DNA from: Steroidobacter agaridevorans
Lineage (GTDB): Bacteria; Pseudomonadota; Gammaproteobacteria; Steroidobacterales; Steroidobacteraceae
Assembly: GCF_009932555.1 (NCBI RefSeq)
Contig: NZ_BLJO01000001.1
Coordinates: 1,453,258 to 1,517,257, forward strand
Length of the DNA: 64,000 nt
Reading direction: 5' to 3'
The notes beneath the pieces are model-generated. The model was not told the origin of the DNA. It did no database searches and saw nothing but the letters and a program-made list of their open reading frames with translations. Position 1 is the stretch's first letter; every line of letters begins with the position of its first letter. Below, piece after piece: positions 25,497 through 35,726 of the stretch. A program made the position numbers and the translations under genes.

Positions 25497-26206
25497 GCCA
25501 CCCCCGGGCCCGGCTCGTTGTCATCGAACATGTCCGCCGACGTGCCAGCTTCAGCAGCCTGTCCTTCGTCACCGCGAATGGCCGTAACGCGTTCATCGCC
25601 CAGCAGAGCGCTGACGACACTGCCGATTCGCGTATCCAACCGTGCGTCGATCTGCGCAGTCTCGGTGGTCACACGGCACCCGCCTCGCCCCATGACGGGG
25701 TCTTCGGCAATCGTCCAGGCGCGCTCGCCGACCGGGGCAGAGAGCTTTTCACGAACGACGGCGGCGTCTTCAGGATGCAAATGAACGCGTACATCGCGCG
25801 CCGATGCAGGCAGCAAAGCTACGGTCTCGCGAATGATCGCGATCACCTGACTCGGATCGATGCGCAACTCACGACGCACCAGATGACGGCCGATCGTCAG
25901 CGCGAGCTGCAACAGCTGATCCTCGACTTCCGGATCGAGCTCGTCGAGCGGACGCGCCAATGAATTGATGATGGTGTCGAGCCGCTGCACCCGGGCCTGC
26001 AGTTGTTCGATTTGCGGACGCATCTCGCGCTCGGCCGCGGCCAGCCCTTGGGCCCGACCTTCGGCGTGGCCCTTGGCAAACGCTTCCTCGTACGTGCGCT
26101 GTTCGAGATCTTCCAGCTCCTGCACGGTCTTGCCGGGGCGACGCCCCTGCACGGCCGCCTGCATGCTGGTGATGCTCGGCAATTCGTAGCGCGCCGGATT
26201 CGTCAT
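25493..26206 (-). CDS. fliH: Flagellar assembly protein FliH
   Basis: Stator-like regulator of FliI (237 aa). The central segment holds the small-residue repeat typical of FliH ([20 protein letters not shown], about 39-58), then a coiled coil and the C-terminal V-ATPase E-like domain ([35 protein letters not shown]). It overlaps fliG and fliI by 4 nt each, consistent with coupled translation. Confidence 0.95.
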   Translation of the reverse strand: MTNPARYELPSITSMQAAVQGRRPGKTVQELEDLEQRTYEEAFAKGHAEGRAQGLAAAEREMRPQIEQLQARVQRLDTIINSLARPLDELDPEVEDQLLQLALTIGRHLVRRELRIDPSQVIAIIRETVALLPASARDVRVHLHPEDAAVVREKLSAPVGERAWTIAEDPVMGRGGCRVTTETAQIDARLDTRIGSVVSALLGDERVTAIRGDEGQAAEAGTSADMFDDNEPGPGVA

Positions 26207-27219
26207 ACGAACTCTTCACCTTTGCCGCCGAGCTGGATGGTGCCCGCTTCGGCCATCTTACGAACCTGCAGCAGGATTTCTTTCTGCGCGGCTTCCACTT
26301 CGGACAGGCGCACCGGCCCGCGCGACTCGAGATCGTCTTTGAGCATTTCAGCCGCACGCTGCGACATGTTCTTGAAGATCTTCGCCTTGAGCTCGTCGTC
26401 CGCGCCCTTCATCGCGAGCAGCAACTTCTCGCCCGGCACGGCGCGCAGCACTTCCTGCATGCCGCGATCGTCGATCTCGACCAGGTCGCCGAACACGAAC
26501 ATGAGGTCCTGGATCTTGCCGCCGAGCGTGTCGTCGACCTTGCGAATGTTTTCGATCAGCACGCTCTCCTGGCTCGAGTCCAGGAAGTTCATGATCTGCG
26601 CCGCCGTCTTGATGCCGCCGATGATCGAAGTCTTGAGCGCGCCGGTCTTGCCGGCGAATTGTTTCTCGATCACTTCGTCGAGCTCATGCAGCGCCGTCGG
26701 CTGAATGCCGTCCAGCGTCGCGATGCGCATGATCACGTCGGCGCGCAGCCAATCCGGGAACTGCGACAGGATTTCCGCCGACTGATCGGCATCGAGATAC
26801 GCGAGCACGATGGAAATGATCTGCGGATGTTCCTGACGGATCAGCTCGGCCACCGCGCGGGCGTCCATCCACTTGAGCGCTTCCAAGCCCTTGCTGGAGC
26901 GGCCGAACAGAATGCGATCGATCACGCCGCCGGCCTTGTCCTCGCCGAGCGCACCGATCAGCACTTTACGCAGATAGTCGTCGACGCCAATGCCGAGCGC
27001 GGTCTTTTCCTCGAGCTCGCTGGTGAACTCCGAAAGCACGTTCTGCACTTCGGCGCGTGAGATGTTCTGCAACTGAGTCATGGCGGCGCCGATACGCTGC
27101 ACGTCCTTGGCGCCCATGTGCTTCATGATTTCCGTCGCTTCGGCCTCGCCGAGCGACAGCAACAGGATGGCCGCACGCTCGGTGCCATTCCGCTTGCTTT
27201 CCGACTTTTCCCTACTCAT
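26203..27219 (-). CDS. fliG: Flagellar motor switch protein FliG
   Basis: Torque-generating C-ring protein (338 aa). Conserved elements: AILLLSLGEAEATEIMKHMG at the N-terminus, the EHPQ motif (RQEHPQIISIVLAYLD, about 128-143) in the middle domain, and the C-terminal charged torque helix region (FVFGDLVEIDDRGMQEVLR). It overlaps fliF by 8 nt. Normal length. Confidence 0.97.
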   Translation of the reverse strand: MSREKSESKRNGTERAAILLLSLGEAEATEIMKHMGAKDVQRIGAAMTQLQNISRAEVQNVLSEFTSELEEKTALGIGVDDYLRKVLIGALGEDKAGGVIDRILFGRSSKGLEALKWMDARAVAELIRQEHPQIISIVLAYLDADQSAEILSQFPDWLRADVIMRIATLDGIQPTALHELDEVIEKQFAGKTGALKTSIIGGIKTAAQIMNFLDSSQESVLIENIRKVDDTLGGKIQDLMFVFGDLVEIDDRGMQEVLRAVPGEKLLLAMKGADDELKAKIFKNMSQRAAEMLKDDLESRGPVRLSEVEAAQKEILLQVRKMAEAGTIQLGGKGEEFV

Positions 27220-28957
27220 CGTCGCCGACCCACGTCTTTACCAACTGCGCCACACGTGCAGGATCCTGCGTTACCAGAGCGCGGGCTGCCGCGATCTGGC
27301 CGTCATAATCGAGCGGCGCCGCAGCGCCATCAGCGGCGGCCGCTACTGCAGGGCCGGCCACTGCGGCCATCGGCACCGGCGTCACCTGTTGAATCTGAGC
27401 CTGCTTGCCGTCCTTGTCCTTGCTCTTCTTGTCGGCCTTCGGCGGTACGCCGAGCAGGCTGCGGAGCATCGGGCGCAGCACGCTGAACACCAGCACCAGC
27501 AACGCGATCAAGCCCACCAGCAGCTTCGCCACGTCGCGCATCAGCGGCTGTTCCCACAGAGGGATCTCATCCGGCACGATGTCTTCCGGCTTGGTCTCGC
27601 CGCGGAACGATTGATTCACGACGCTGACACTGTCGCCGCGCTGCTCGTTGAAGCCGATCGCGTCCTTCACCAGCTTCGTCATGTTCTCGATCTGCTCCGG
27701 CGTGAGCGCCGTTTCAGTCACTTTGCCGTCTTCGGTCGTCGAGCGCAGGTTGTCCACCAACACCGCCACGGTGAGGCGCTTCAAACGGCCGGCCGGCAAC
27801 TTGGTGTACGCGACCGTGCGATCGATTTCGTAGTTGCGAGTCTGCTGCTTGGACGTGTTGTCCGGCGGCGCGACGCCAGCAGCGCCATTCGCATTAGCGG
27901 GCGCGCCATTGGCGGCAGCCGGCGTGGCGTTCGCACCCGGCGGCAGCGCGGTGCCCGGCTGCGGCGGCTGATTCGTCAACGCGCCCGGTACGCCCTGCGG
28001 ACCGGAGCCGTTGCGACTGGTTTCTTCGGCGAGTTGCTCGCTGCGAACGATCTGGCTGTCGGGGCGATACTGCTCCCGAGCTTCTTCGGTCGTGGACATT
28101 TCCACATCGGCGACGACCTGGGCACGCACGCGATCGGTGCCGACCAACGGCGCCAGCAACTGTTGGACCCGCTGCGTGTAACGATCTTCGAGCTCGCGCG
28201 CGATCTCCATCTGTTTCTCGCGCTCGGCCACTTCGGTGTTCATGCCTTCGGGCGACGACAACAAGCGGCCCTGCTGATCGACCACCGTGACCTGCTGCGA
28301 CTCGAGCTCGGGGATGCTGGACGCGACCAGGTTGACGATCGCAGTCACCTGCTCCGACTCGAGACGACGGCCCGGCTTCATCTGCAGGAACACCGAGGCG
28401 CTCGGCTTACGACGATCGCGAACGAAAGCGGACTGACGCGGCAACGCGAGGTGCACACGCGCACCTTCGACGGCCTGCAGATTTGTGATCGTGCGAGCCA
28501 GCTCGGTTTCCAACGCGTGCTGATAACGCGCGCCTTCCATGAACTGACTGACGCCGAAGCCCGGATCCTTCGACATGACGGAGAAACCGCCATCGCCTTC
28601 GGGCAAGCCCTGGCCGGCGAGTTTCAAGCGAGCATCGTGCACGCGATCGGCCGGCACAGTGATGGCGCCGGTGCCTTCGAGCTTATATGGAATGCCGTTG
28701 GTATCGAGCGCCTGCGCGATCTGCGCGGCATCCTGCTGACCGAGGTTGCCGTACAACAGGCTGTACGTCGGCTCCTTCGACCACAACACGATGCCGACGC
28801 CGGCAGCCACGGCGGCCGCGATGCCGATCAGCAGCACGAGCGGCTTGAAGGCCGGCGGAATGAGCGACGGACGCGGCGGCTGCGCCGGCGTCGACGTTTC
28901 GGGCAACCCCGCCATCTGCTGCGCAGGCGACGGCAATGCTGCTGCTTCAGCGCTCAT
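27212..28957 (-). CDS. fliF: Flagellar MS-ring protein FliF
   Basis: MS-ring subunit of 581 residues. The first membrane helix is near 33-55 (FKPLVLLIGIAAAVAAGVGI), then ring-building domains (YNLGQQDAAQIAQALD-like, RYQHALETELARTI, EGARVHLALPRQSAFVRDRR), a Pro/Ala/Asn-rich loop at about 320-370, the second helix (LLVGLIALLVLVFSVLRPML) and a C-terminal FliG-binding tail (RVAQLVKTWVGDDE). Downstream of fliE by 55 nt. Confidence 0.97.
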   Translation of the reverse strand: MSAEAAALPSPAQQMAGLPETSTPAQPPRPSLIPPAFKPLVLLIGIAAAVAAGVGIVLWSKEPTYSLLYGNLGQQDAAQIAQALDTNGIPYKLEGTGAITVPADRVHDARLKLAGQGLPEGDGGFSVMSKDPGFGVSQFMEGARYQHALETELARTITNLQAVEGARVHLALPRQSAFVRDRRKPSASVFLQMKPGRRLESEQVTAIVNLVASSIPELESQQVTVVDQQGRLLSSPEGMNTEVAEREKQMEIARELEDRYTQRVQQLLAPLVGTDRVRAQVVADVEMSTTEEAREQYRPDSQIVRSEQLAEETSRNGSGPQGVPGALTNQPPQPGTALPPGANATPAAANGAPANANGAAGVAPPDNTSKQQTRNYEIDRTVAYTKLPAGRLKRLTVAVLVDNLRSTTEDGKVTETALTPEQIENMTKLVKDAIGFNEQRGDSVSVVNQSFRGETKPEDIVPDEIPLWEQPLMRDVAKLLVGLIALLVLVFSVLRPMLRSLLGVPPKADKKSKDKDGKQAQIQQVTPVPMAAVAGPAVAAAADGAAAPLDYDGQIAAARALVTQDPARVAQLVKTWVGDDE

Positions 28958-29012
28958 CCTTCACTCCGAACGATTCCATCGAAACCCATAATCATTGGTT
29001 GGTCGCTAGCCA

Positions 29013-29378
29013 TTAAATAGGCATGTTCATGATTTCCTGGTACGCGCTCACGAAGCGATTGCGCACTTCGGTGACCGCGCGGAAGGAAACACTGGCCTTC
29101 TGCATTTCCAACATCACTTGCGGCAGCTCGATGCCGGGCACGCCCTGCTCGAACTTGGTCGCCATGTCCGAGGCGCGCGCCTGCGTCTGGCTGACCGAAT
29201 CCAGTCCTTGTTTCAACACGTTCGCGAACGAGTTGGTCGGCGACTGAACCGCGCTTTCCACACCCGCCACTTTGGCGACATCGTTCTGCGGAGCGCCGAC
29301 GCCACCGCCGACACCCTTGATCTGCGACTGCATGGCGCGGATCTGCGAGAGCACGGCGTCGATCTGTAATGAAGACAT
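29013..29378 (-). CDS. fliE: Flagellar hook-basal body protein FliE
   Basis: Adaptor linking the MS ring to the rod (121 aa). The C-terminal half carries the family pattern SFANVLKQGLDSVSQTQARA, FEQGVPGIELPQVMLEMQKA and SFRAVTEVRNRFVSAYQEIM. It begins 19 nt after the FleR-like gene, with no room for its own promoter, so it is probably transcribed from the sigma-54 promoter at 30570-30585. Confidence 0.96.
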   Translation of the reverse strand: MSSLQIDAVLSQIRAMQSQIKGVGGGVGAPQNDVAKVAGVESAVQSPTNSFANVLKQGLDSVSQTQARASDMATKFEQGVPGIELPQVMLEMQKASVSFRAVTEVRNRFVSAYQEIMNMPI

Positions 29379-29397
29379 GTGCGTTTACTCAGCTGTG

Positions 29398-30537
29398 TCA
29401 GGCCGCAGGAACCACGAAGCCCGCTTCACGCAGCCGCTGCAATTTGTAACGCAGCGTGCGCGGGCTGATACCCAGGCGCCTGGCGGCGGCCTGGCGATTG
29501 CCGTTGTCCGAACGCAAAGCGTCCAGGATCAAATCGCGCTCGGCGCTGGACAGAGAGTCGGACAAGCCGCCCTCCGCCGTGCCGTTCTTGCGCGCTGTTT
29601 CTTGAGCGGCCGGACGCTGAGGCGCGGCCACGAAATCGCGAACCGTCTGGCTCGCGGCGGCCAGCGCGGCCGGCAGCGCATCCAGACCTTCGATCTCGAG
29701 ATGGATGTGCTCCGGCTGGATCACCGAGCTGTTCGCGAGAATCAATGCACGCTGCATGACGTTGTCCAACTCGCGCACGTTGCCCGGCCAGGGATACAGC
29801 AACAGCATGTGAGCGGCATCGGCGCTCAGCGCAGGAATGCGTTCGCCAGCGCGGCAGCGGGCCGTCAACAAACGCATCGCCAGCGGCAACACGTCATCGC
29901 GACGCTCGCGCAGCGGCGAGGTCTGCAGAGGAAACACATTCAAACGATAGTAGAGGTCTTCACGAAACCGGCCGGCGGCGACTTCGGCACGCAGGTTACG
30001 GTTGGTAGTCGCGAGCACGCGTACGTCCAGAGCAATGGAAGAACGACCGCCCAGGCGCTCGACTTCACGTTCCTGCAGAACGCGCAGCAGCTTGGCCTGC
30101 AAGCCCAGCGGCATCTCGGTCACTTCATCCAACAGCAGCGTGCCGCCCTGCGCCTGCTCGAACTTGCCGGCATGGCTGGCATGCGCGCCCGTGAACGAAC
30201 CTTTCTCGTAGCCGAACAGAATGGCTTCGAGCATGTTTTCCGGAATCGCGGCGCAGTTCACCGCCACGAAGGCTTTGCTGGCGCGAGGCGAATGGCGATG
30301 GATGAAACGGGCCAGTACTTCCTTGCCGGTGCCCGACTCGCCCGCGATCAGCACCGTGCAGTCGCTGGCGGCGACGCGACGCGCGAGGTCGGCCAGGCGG
30401 CGCGACGTGTCGGCGATCGCGACCATGTCATCCGATGACGAGAGCGCCGCGCGTGACTCCACCGTCTCCACGGCGTCGTCATTGACGGCCGCTTCGGTGC
30501 TCACGTCGTCGAACTCTGTTTGTGACACTGCGCTCAT
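29398..30537 (-). CDS. FleR-like sigma-54 transcriptional activator lacking a receiver domain
   Basis: Enhancer-binding protein of 379 aa. Only about 60 residues precede the AAA+ domain, so the REC domain of canonical FleR/FlrC is absent. Walker A GESGTGKE (about 66-73), sigma-54 contact loop GSFTGA (113-118), Walker [14 protein letters not shown], arginine-finger region and [15 protein letters not shown] follow. A Fis-type HTH ends the protein ([20 protein letters not shown]). ATG at 30537 is used because the sigma-54 promoter at 30570-30585 excludes the longer frame. No fleS kinase is adjacent. It probably drives class III flagellar operons. Confidence 0.92.
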   Translation of the reverse strand: MSAVSQTEFDDVSTEAAVNDDAVETVESRAALSSSDDMVAIADTSRRLADLARRVAASDCTVLIAGESGTGKEVLARFIHRHSPRASKAFVAVNCAAIPENMLEAILFGYEKGSFTGAHASHAGKFEQAQGGTLLLDEVTEMPLGLQAKLLRVLQEREVERLGGRSSIALDVRVLATTNRNLRAEVAAGRFREDLYYRLNVFPLQTSPLRERRDDVLPLAMRLLTARCRAGERIPALSADAAHMLLLYPWPGNVRELDNVMQRALILANSSVIQPEHIHLEIEGLDALPAALAAASQTVRDFVAAPQRPAAQETARKNGTAEGGLSDSLSSAERDLILDALRSDNGNRQAAARRLGISPRTLRYKLQRLREAGFVVPAA

Positions 30538-30569
30538 TCGTACGGGTCTCTGGTTGCCACCCCATAGGG

Positions 30570-30585
30570 AGCAAGTTCTGTTCCA
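30570..30585 (-). promoter_or_regulatory. Sigma-54 promoter of the fleR-like/fliE operon
   Basis: Minus strand TGGAAC-AGAAC-TTGCT, with the invariant GG-N10-GC. The predicted start is near 30559, about 21 nt before the ATG. One mismatch (A for C) from the -24 consensus. Confidence 0.8.
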
Positions 30586-30603
30586 GTGCCGCAGCGGAGA
30601 GGT

Positions 30604-30642
30604 TTTGCCGGTGAATCCTGTGGAGCCCATCACACCGGCAAA
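30604..30642. promoter_or_regulatory. 10-bp perfect inverted repeat upstream of the sigma-54 promoter (candidate activator site or fleQ terminator)
   Basis: TTTGCCGGTG-N19-CACCGGCAAA lies 18 nt upstream of the -24 box and 84 nt after the fleQ stop. There is no T-tract. Either an enhancer site for FleQ or a transcript-end hairpin. Confidence 0.45.
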
Positions 30643-30726
30643 GGTTTGCCGCGGCAATCGCGGCCATCGAAGTCAGGGTTGTGCTGAGGGAAGCACTCGG
30701 GGCGAGCGGGACGCGCGCCGCGTACG

Positions 30727-32235
<1,509 letters not shown>

Positions 32236-32270
32236 TCCTACGCCTCGCGCTCAAGCGCGTCAGTCTTTGT

Positions 32271-32285
32271 ATGCCTGACAGGCAT
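32271..32285. promoter_or_regulatory. Perfect palindrome in the fleQ leader
   Basis: ATGCCTG-A-CAGGCAT, a 7-bp perfect inverted repeat around one base, 36-50 nt upstream of the fleQ ATG. The position suits an operator or a small RNA hairpin over the leader. Confidence 0.45.
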
Positions 32286-32406
32286 TCTGTGCCTGGGAAG
32301 GAATCGCTCTATCAGGCTAACCCTGAACGCCGCGTGTGCGTGAACTGCTGCCAGAAATTTGGCGCACGGCTCAGGGGAGAGCTGAGTAAAGCATGGTGCA
32401 GACCGC

Positions 32407-32433
32407 AAAAAAATGCGCACTGGCGCGCACTTT
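32407..32433 (-). terminator. Intrinsic terminator after the PilZ-like gene
   Basis: Minus-strand RNA: AAAGUGCGC, loop GCCAGU, GCGCAUUUU within a run of seven U. A 9-bp stem including one G-U pair. It would end the fliD-fliS-fliT-pilZ transcript about 117 nt after its last stop codon and insulate fleQ. Confidence 0.7.
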
Positions 32434-32549
32434 CATCGCGGCTAAACAGTATCGAAACTGCGTCGGACAATTGGCGCGCGCAAATCGGGTGCGAAGCGCG
32501 TCACACTCGTTGCCGGTGACAACACTTGCCGACTCAACAGGCGGGAGTG

Positions 32550-33116
32550 TTATTTCTTCGGCTGGCGGACGCCCGCGACCTGACGGCGATGCTTGCGAAA
32601 TGCGAGCTTCTCGAGCAGGTCCGAAATGTTCTCGCCAGGCGGCACGAAGCGCACCTTGACCTTGCCGTCAGGGCTTACCGAAGCAATGCGCCCGAACAGG
32701 CGCAACGGATCGGCGACGCAATCGCGCAGATAGACCTCGAGCACGCCCTGGTTGCCCAGTGGCGGGAACGGCGATGAGCCTTGGAACACTCCGCCGAGCG
32801 CATTGAAACGCACCGCTGCGGGCTTGGGGCGCGGACGGCTGGCGATCAGCAGCGCGCCGACCATGTCCAGCAGCAGGTTCATTTTCATTTCCAGCCGCAT
32901 GATGTCGGCGGCGTGCGGGGCGTTCTCGTCGGGCTTCTCGATCTGGCCATGCTCGTCGAGCGCCGCGACCGCCTGCAGCACGCGCAGGTTGCGGTCGGCG
33001 AAGCTGCCGACGATGGCGGGATCGAACGGTTCGGGCAGCGGCCGCCAGGCCACCGGCAGCACGTCTTCGTAGGCGAGCTCTTCGTACAGAATGACCGTGT
33101 CTAATCCTTCATACAT
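32550..33116 (-). CDS. PilZ-like flagellar-cluster protein
   Basis: A 188-residue cytoplasmic protein. The N-terminal half is helical (ILYEELAYEDVLPVAWRPL, MRLEMKMNLLLDMVGALL) and the C-terminal half (about 110-188) looks like a small beta-barrel (VRFNALGGVFQ, LEVYLRDCVADPLRLFGRIA, KVKVRFVPPGENISDLLEKL), the layout of atypical PilZ proteins. The canonical RxxxR motif is not evident before the barrel; RKHRRQ occurs near the C-terminus instead, so c-di-GMP binding is uncertain. ATG at 33116 because the upstream frame is non-protein-like. Five nt after fliT, so part of the fliD-S-T operon. A link to motility control is inferred from position. Confidence 0.75.
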   Translation of the reverse strand: MYEGLDTVILYEELAYEDVLPVAWRPLPEPFDPAIVGSFADRNLRVLQAVAALDEHGQIEKPDENAPHAADIMRLEMKMNLLLDMVGALLIASRPRPKPAAVRFNALGGVFQGSSPFPPLGNQGVLEVYLRDCVADPLRLFGRIASVSPDGKVKVRFVPPGENISDLLEKLAFRKHRRQVAGVRQPKK

Positions 33117-33121
33117 AGCAG

Positions 33122-33466
33122 CTATCTGCTCTGTCTGAGCAGCTCCATCATGCTGTCCACCGCAGCCGAGTCGGGCGTGTCGACCACGCCGTTCGCGACC
33201 GTTCCTTGTGTCTGTGCCTTGGGATCGAAGTGAGGCAATACGTTCGCCGGTGCGATCTTCGCCACGGCCGCATCGGATTCGGCCATCGCCTGCTGGAGCG
33301 CGCCCAGCCACTGGCGATCCTGCGGCGACGCGGACGCCGACAGGTTGTCGAGCAGCTCACGGCGCTCCTGCACCGTCTTCGGCACGTCCTGCCATTGGCC
33401 GGTCATGGCCTGCTGGACGAGCTTGTGAGTGGCGGCCAGTACGCCATCGGCAATGATCGAGCTCAT
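33122..33466 (-). CDS. fliT: FliT-like flagellar export chaperone
   Basis: A 114-residue helical protein in the fliT position: its ATG overlaps the fliS stop (ATGA). Sequence features are weak but consistent (VLAATHKLVQQAMTGQWQDV, VQERRELLDNLSAS, WLGALQQAMAESDAAVAKI). FliT chaperones the filament cap FliD. Called mainly from position, length and helix pattern, so the symbol is tentative. Confidence 0.72.
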   Translation of the reverse strand: MSSIIADGVLAATHKLVQQAMTGQWQDVPKTVQERRELLDNLSASASPQDRQWLGALQQAMAESDAAVAKIAPANVLPHFDPKAQTQGTVANGVVDTPDSAAVDSMMELLRQSR

Positions 33467-33867
33467 CTGCCACGGCCCTCCGGAGCAATCGCGAGCCACG
33501 CACTACGGATCTCATGCAACAGCGTGCTGACTTCGTCGAGCATCTCCACCTTGTTTTCGGTGGTGGCGAGCAGCAGGCGGCGGCACATGTAATCGTACAG
33601 CTCGGCGAGGTTGGCGGCGATCTGTCCGCCATTGCGCAAATCGAGACTGTTGCGCAGCTCACCGACAATGGACATGGCGCGATTGATCAGCCGGGCCTTC
33701 TCGGCGGTCTCGTTCCGCTGCATGCAGCCACGCGCGGTGGCGATGCGCTCGAGCGCGCCATCCAGCAACATCACGATCAGGCGATGCGGGTCCGAAGCCG
33801 CCACGCCACCATGCGCAGCTGCGCTCTGATAGGCGGCAAGATTCGACGATTTTGCGTAACCCAGCAT
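33463..33867 (-). CDS. fliS: Flagellin export chaperone FliS
   Basis: A 134-residue helical-bundle chaperone that keeps flagellin unfolded before export. Family signatures: AAYQSAAAHGGVAASDPHRL at the N-terminus, IVMLLDGALERIATARGCM, and LRNSLDLRNGGQIAANLAEL followed by YDYMCRRLL. ATG at 33867 has GGAG about 9 nt upstream; the in-frame TTG two codons earlier is less likely. It follows fliD by 61 nt. Confidence 0.95.
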   Translation of the reverse strand: MLGYAKSSNLAAYQSAAAHGGVAASDPHRLIVMLLDGALERIATARGCMQRNETAEKARLINRAMSIVGELRNSLDLRNGGQIAANLAELYDYMCRRLLLATTENKVEMLDEVSTLLHEIRSAWLAIAPEGRGR

Positions 33868-33928
33868 GCTCAATGCTCCATCAATCCCTGAAGTGGATAA
33901 CGGCGTCCTGGGTCGTTACTTGAGGCGC

Positions 33929-35305
33929 TTAATTCGGCGACCAGCTCGGCAGCGAATCGATCTGCTGAGCCAGATACGCGGACGTGGCCGACAGGCTCGA
34001 AAGCAGCGTGTCCAGCCGGGTGAACTGCTTCAGATACGTCTGCTGCACGATCTGCATGCGGAGGTCGATATCGCCCTTCTTCTTGGTCAGCGCTTTCTGC
34101 TCCGCCTGCAGGGTCTTGTTGCGCGTGTCGATGGCGGCGCCATCGGCAAGGCGATCTTCGATCTGATCGTACAATTTCGCGGCCACGCCCGTCTCGGGCG
34201 AGCCGAACAGGCGCGCCACGCCGTCGAAGTTGCTGTCCAGGGCGGCATCCAGCTTGGCGTCGTCGATGGTCAGCGTGCCGTCCTTGGGCGAAGAATTGAT
34301 GCCGATGGACGCAAGCGTTTGCATGGCCGGACCAGCCTCGGTCACCGGGTTCGACAACGTGCGACGGAGCTCAGCATCGATGCCGGACAAAATCGAATCG
34401 CCCAGCATCGGACCCGCCGTCCCGCTCGCGGAGTCATAGCCGCCCAGGCGCGTCATCATGCTGCGCAGTGAGTTGTAAGCGGTCACGAAAGACTTGATCT
34501 TGTCCTTCGCTTTGGCGTCGTCGTAGCCCACGGTGACACTGACGGTGGTGTTGTCGGCGGCCGACTCCAGATTCAACGTCACGCCGTCGATCACGCCCGT
34601 GATGGAATTGGTCGCGCTGGTCGTCGAATAACCGGCGACATTCACCAAAGCGTCCTGCGCGGGCCGCAGCTGTGTGTAATTCGCCTGGTTGGTGGGCGTG
34701 TACTCGAGCGCCGAGAGCGTGCCCGTCTGCGTCACTTGAATCGCATTGGCAGCGCCGGTCTTGGTCGACGTGAGCACCAGGTGCGCGCCATCGGCGGCAT
34801 TGATGATCGAAGCGCTGACGCCCGGATTGTTGGCGGAAGAATTGATGGCGTTGCGAATGTCCGCGAGCGTGTTGGCCGGGTCGGCGACACCGACGCTGAA
34901 ACTGGCGCCACCGAGCGAGATCGTCAGCGTGCCCGAGCCGACCACCGTGGTCGGGCCGGCCGCAAACCCCGTCGACGAAATCTGTTGCGCGGTCGCGAGG
35001 CGCTCGACTTCCACATCGTAGCTGCCCGGCGCGGCATTGGCCGAGGCGGTGGCAGTCACGATGTCTTCATTGCTGCTCGTCGTAGAGCGGCCGCTGAATA
35101 CGTTGGTGGTTTTCAAACCGTTCAACGCAGACTGGAAGGAAGACAGCGCGCCGAGCAAGGCGCTGGTCGCGGAAATCTGCAGAGTGTTCTTGGAAACCGC
35201 ACGCGCCAGCTGATCGTCCAGCGGTTTGCGTTCGGCCGCAACCAGCTGGGACACCAGCGTGTTCACGTCGATCGTCGAGCCGCCCACCACACCTGACGTT
35301 GCCAT
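33929..35305 (-). CDS. fliD: Flagellar filament cap protein FliD
   Basis: HAP2 cap protein (458 aa) that folds flagellin subunits at the filament tip. N-terminal FliD_N (about 10-105: STIDVNTLVSQLVAAERKPL), a Ser/Thr/Asn-rich variable middle and the C-terminal coiled-coil region (KALTKKKGDIDLRMQIVQQT, YLKQFTRLDTLLSSLSATSA, YLAQQIDSLP). It starts 21 nt after flaG. No separate sigma-28 box was found in that gap. Confidence 0.95.
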   Translation of the reverse strand: MATSGVVGGSTIDVNTLVSQLVAAERKPLDDQLARAVSKNTLQISATSALLGALSSFQSALNGLKTTNVFSGRSTTSSNEDIVTATASANAAPGSYDVEVERLATAQQISSTGFAAGPTTVVGSGTLTISLGGASFSVGVADPANTLADIRNAINSSANNPGVSASIINAADGAHLVLTSTKTGAANAIQVTQTGTLSALEYTPTNQANYTQLRPAQDALVNVAGYSTTSATNSITGVIDGVTLNLESAADNTTVSVTVGYDDAKAKDKIKSFVTAYNSLRSMMTRLGGYDSASGTAGPMLGDSILSGIDAELRRTLSNPVTEAGPAMQTLASIGINSSPKDGTLTIDDAKLDAALDSNFDGVARLFGSPETGVAAKLYDQIEDRLADGAAIDTRNKTLQAEQKALTKKKGDIDLRMQIVQQTYLKQFTRLDTLLSSLSATSAYLAQQIDSLPSWSPN

Positions 35306-35326
35306 TGTTGGTTCTTCCTTCGTTCG

Positions 35327-35707
35327 TTACACGGTCTGATCGATCAGACCGGTGTGGGCCTTGCCGCCCAGATTCTGCGCCAGGCGCAGCACTTCTTCCG
35401 AGGGGATCTGACGAATGGTGTCGCCCGTGTTGCGGTCCTTGACCGTGACCACCGTGCGACCGCTGTCCTCGTCGATCCGAAATTCCAAGTACCGATTCAT
35501 GCTCTGCATGAATGTTTCCAACTGCTGAGCCGCGCGCTTCACCTCTTCGGCGGAAGGTTCGACAGCCACGTTGGTGGCTTGCACAGCGGGCTTTTGAGCC
35601 TGCGTCGCTTCGGCAGCCGTGGTCGGCTGCGGAAATGACGGCGAGCGGGGAGATCTTGCGATCTCCCCGCCCGCTTCGACCTGACTTGCGTCAAGCCTGC
35701 TCATCAT
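35327..35707 (-). CDS. flaG: FlaG family protein
   Basis: A 126-residue protein between fliC and fliD. The C-terminal FlaG domain (about 60-118) shows VKRAAQQLETFMQSMNRYL, EFRIDEDSGRTVVTVKDRNT and IRQIPSEEVLRLAQNL. FlaG modulates filament length in Pseudomonas and Vibrio relatives. The N-terminal 50 residues are disordered. Nineteen nt after fliC. Confidence 0.93.
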   Translation of the reverse strand: MMSRLDASQVEAGGEIARSPRSPSFPQPTTAAEATQAQKPAVQATNVAVEPSAEEVKRAAQQLETFMQSMNRYLEFRIDEDSGRTVVTVKDRNTGDTIRQIPSEEVLRLAQNLGGKAHTGLIDQTV

Positions 35708-35726
35708 TCACTCCATCGAGTGCTCA

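Larger units (their letters stand above)
32236..32549. other. Non-coding gap upstream of fleQ (314 nt)
   Basis: Holds the intrinsic terminator at 32407-32433, a perfect palindrome at 32271-32285 and, by position, the fleQ promoter. No clear -35/-10 pair or sigma-54 box could be settled on. No small ORF with a ribosome site was seen. Confidence 0.6.

Noticed and set aside
24024-25784. Plus-strand ORF beginning inside the palindromic element and running across fliI
   Set aside because: Not a transposase: composition is Arg/His-rich and it is the antisense of fliI.
30538-30657. Extended N-terminus of the FleR-like protein
   Set aside because: Overlaps the sigma-54 promoter and is not protein-like; it also would not supply a receiver domain.
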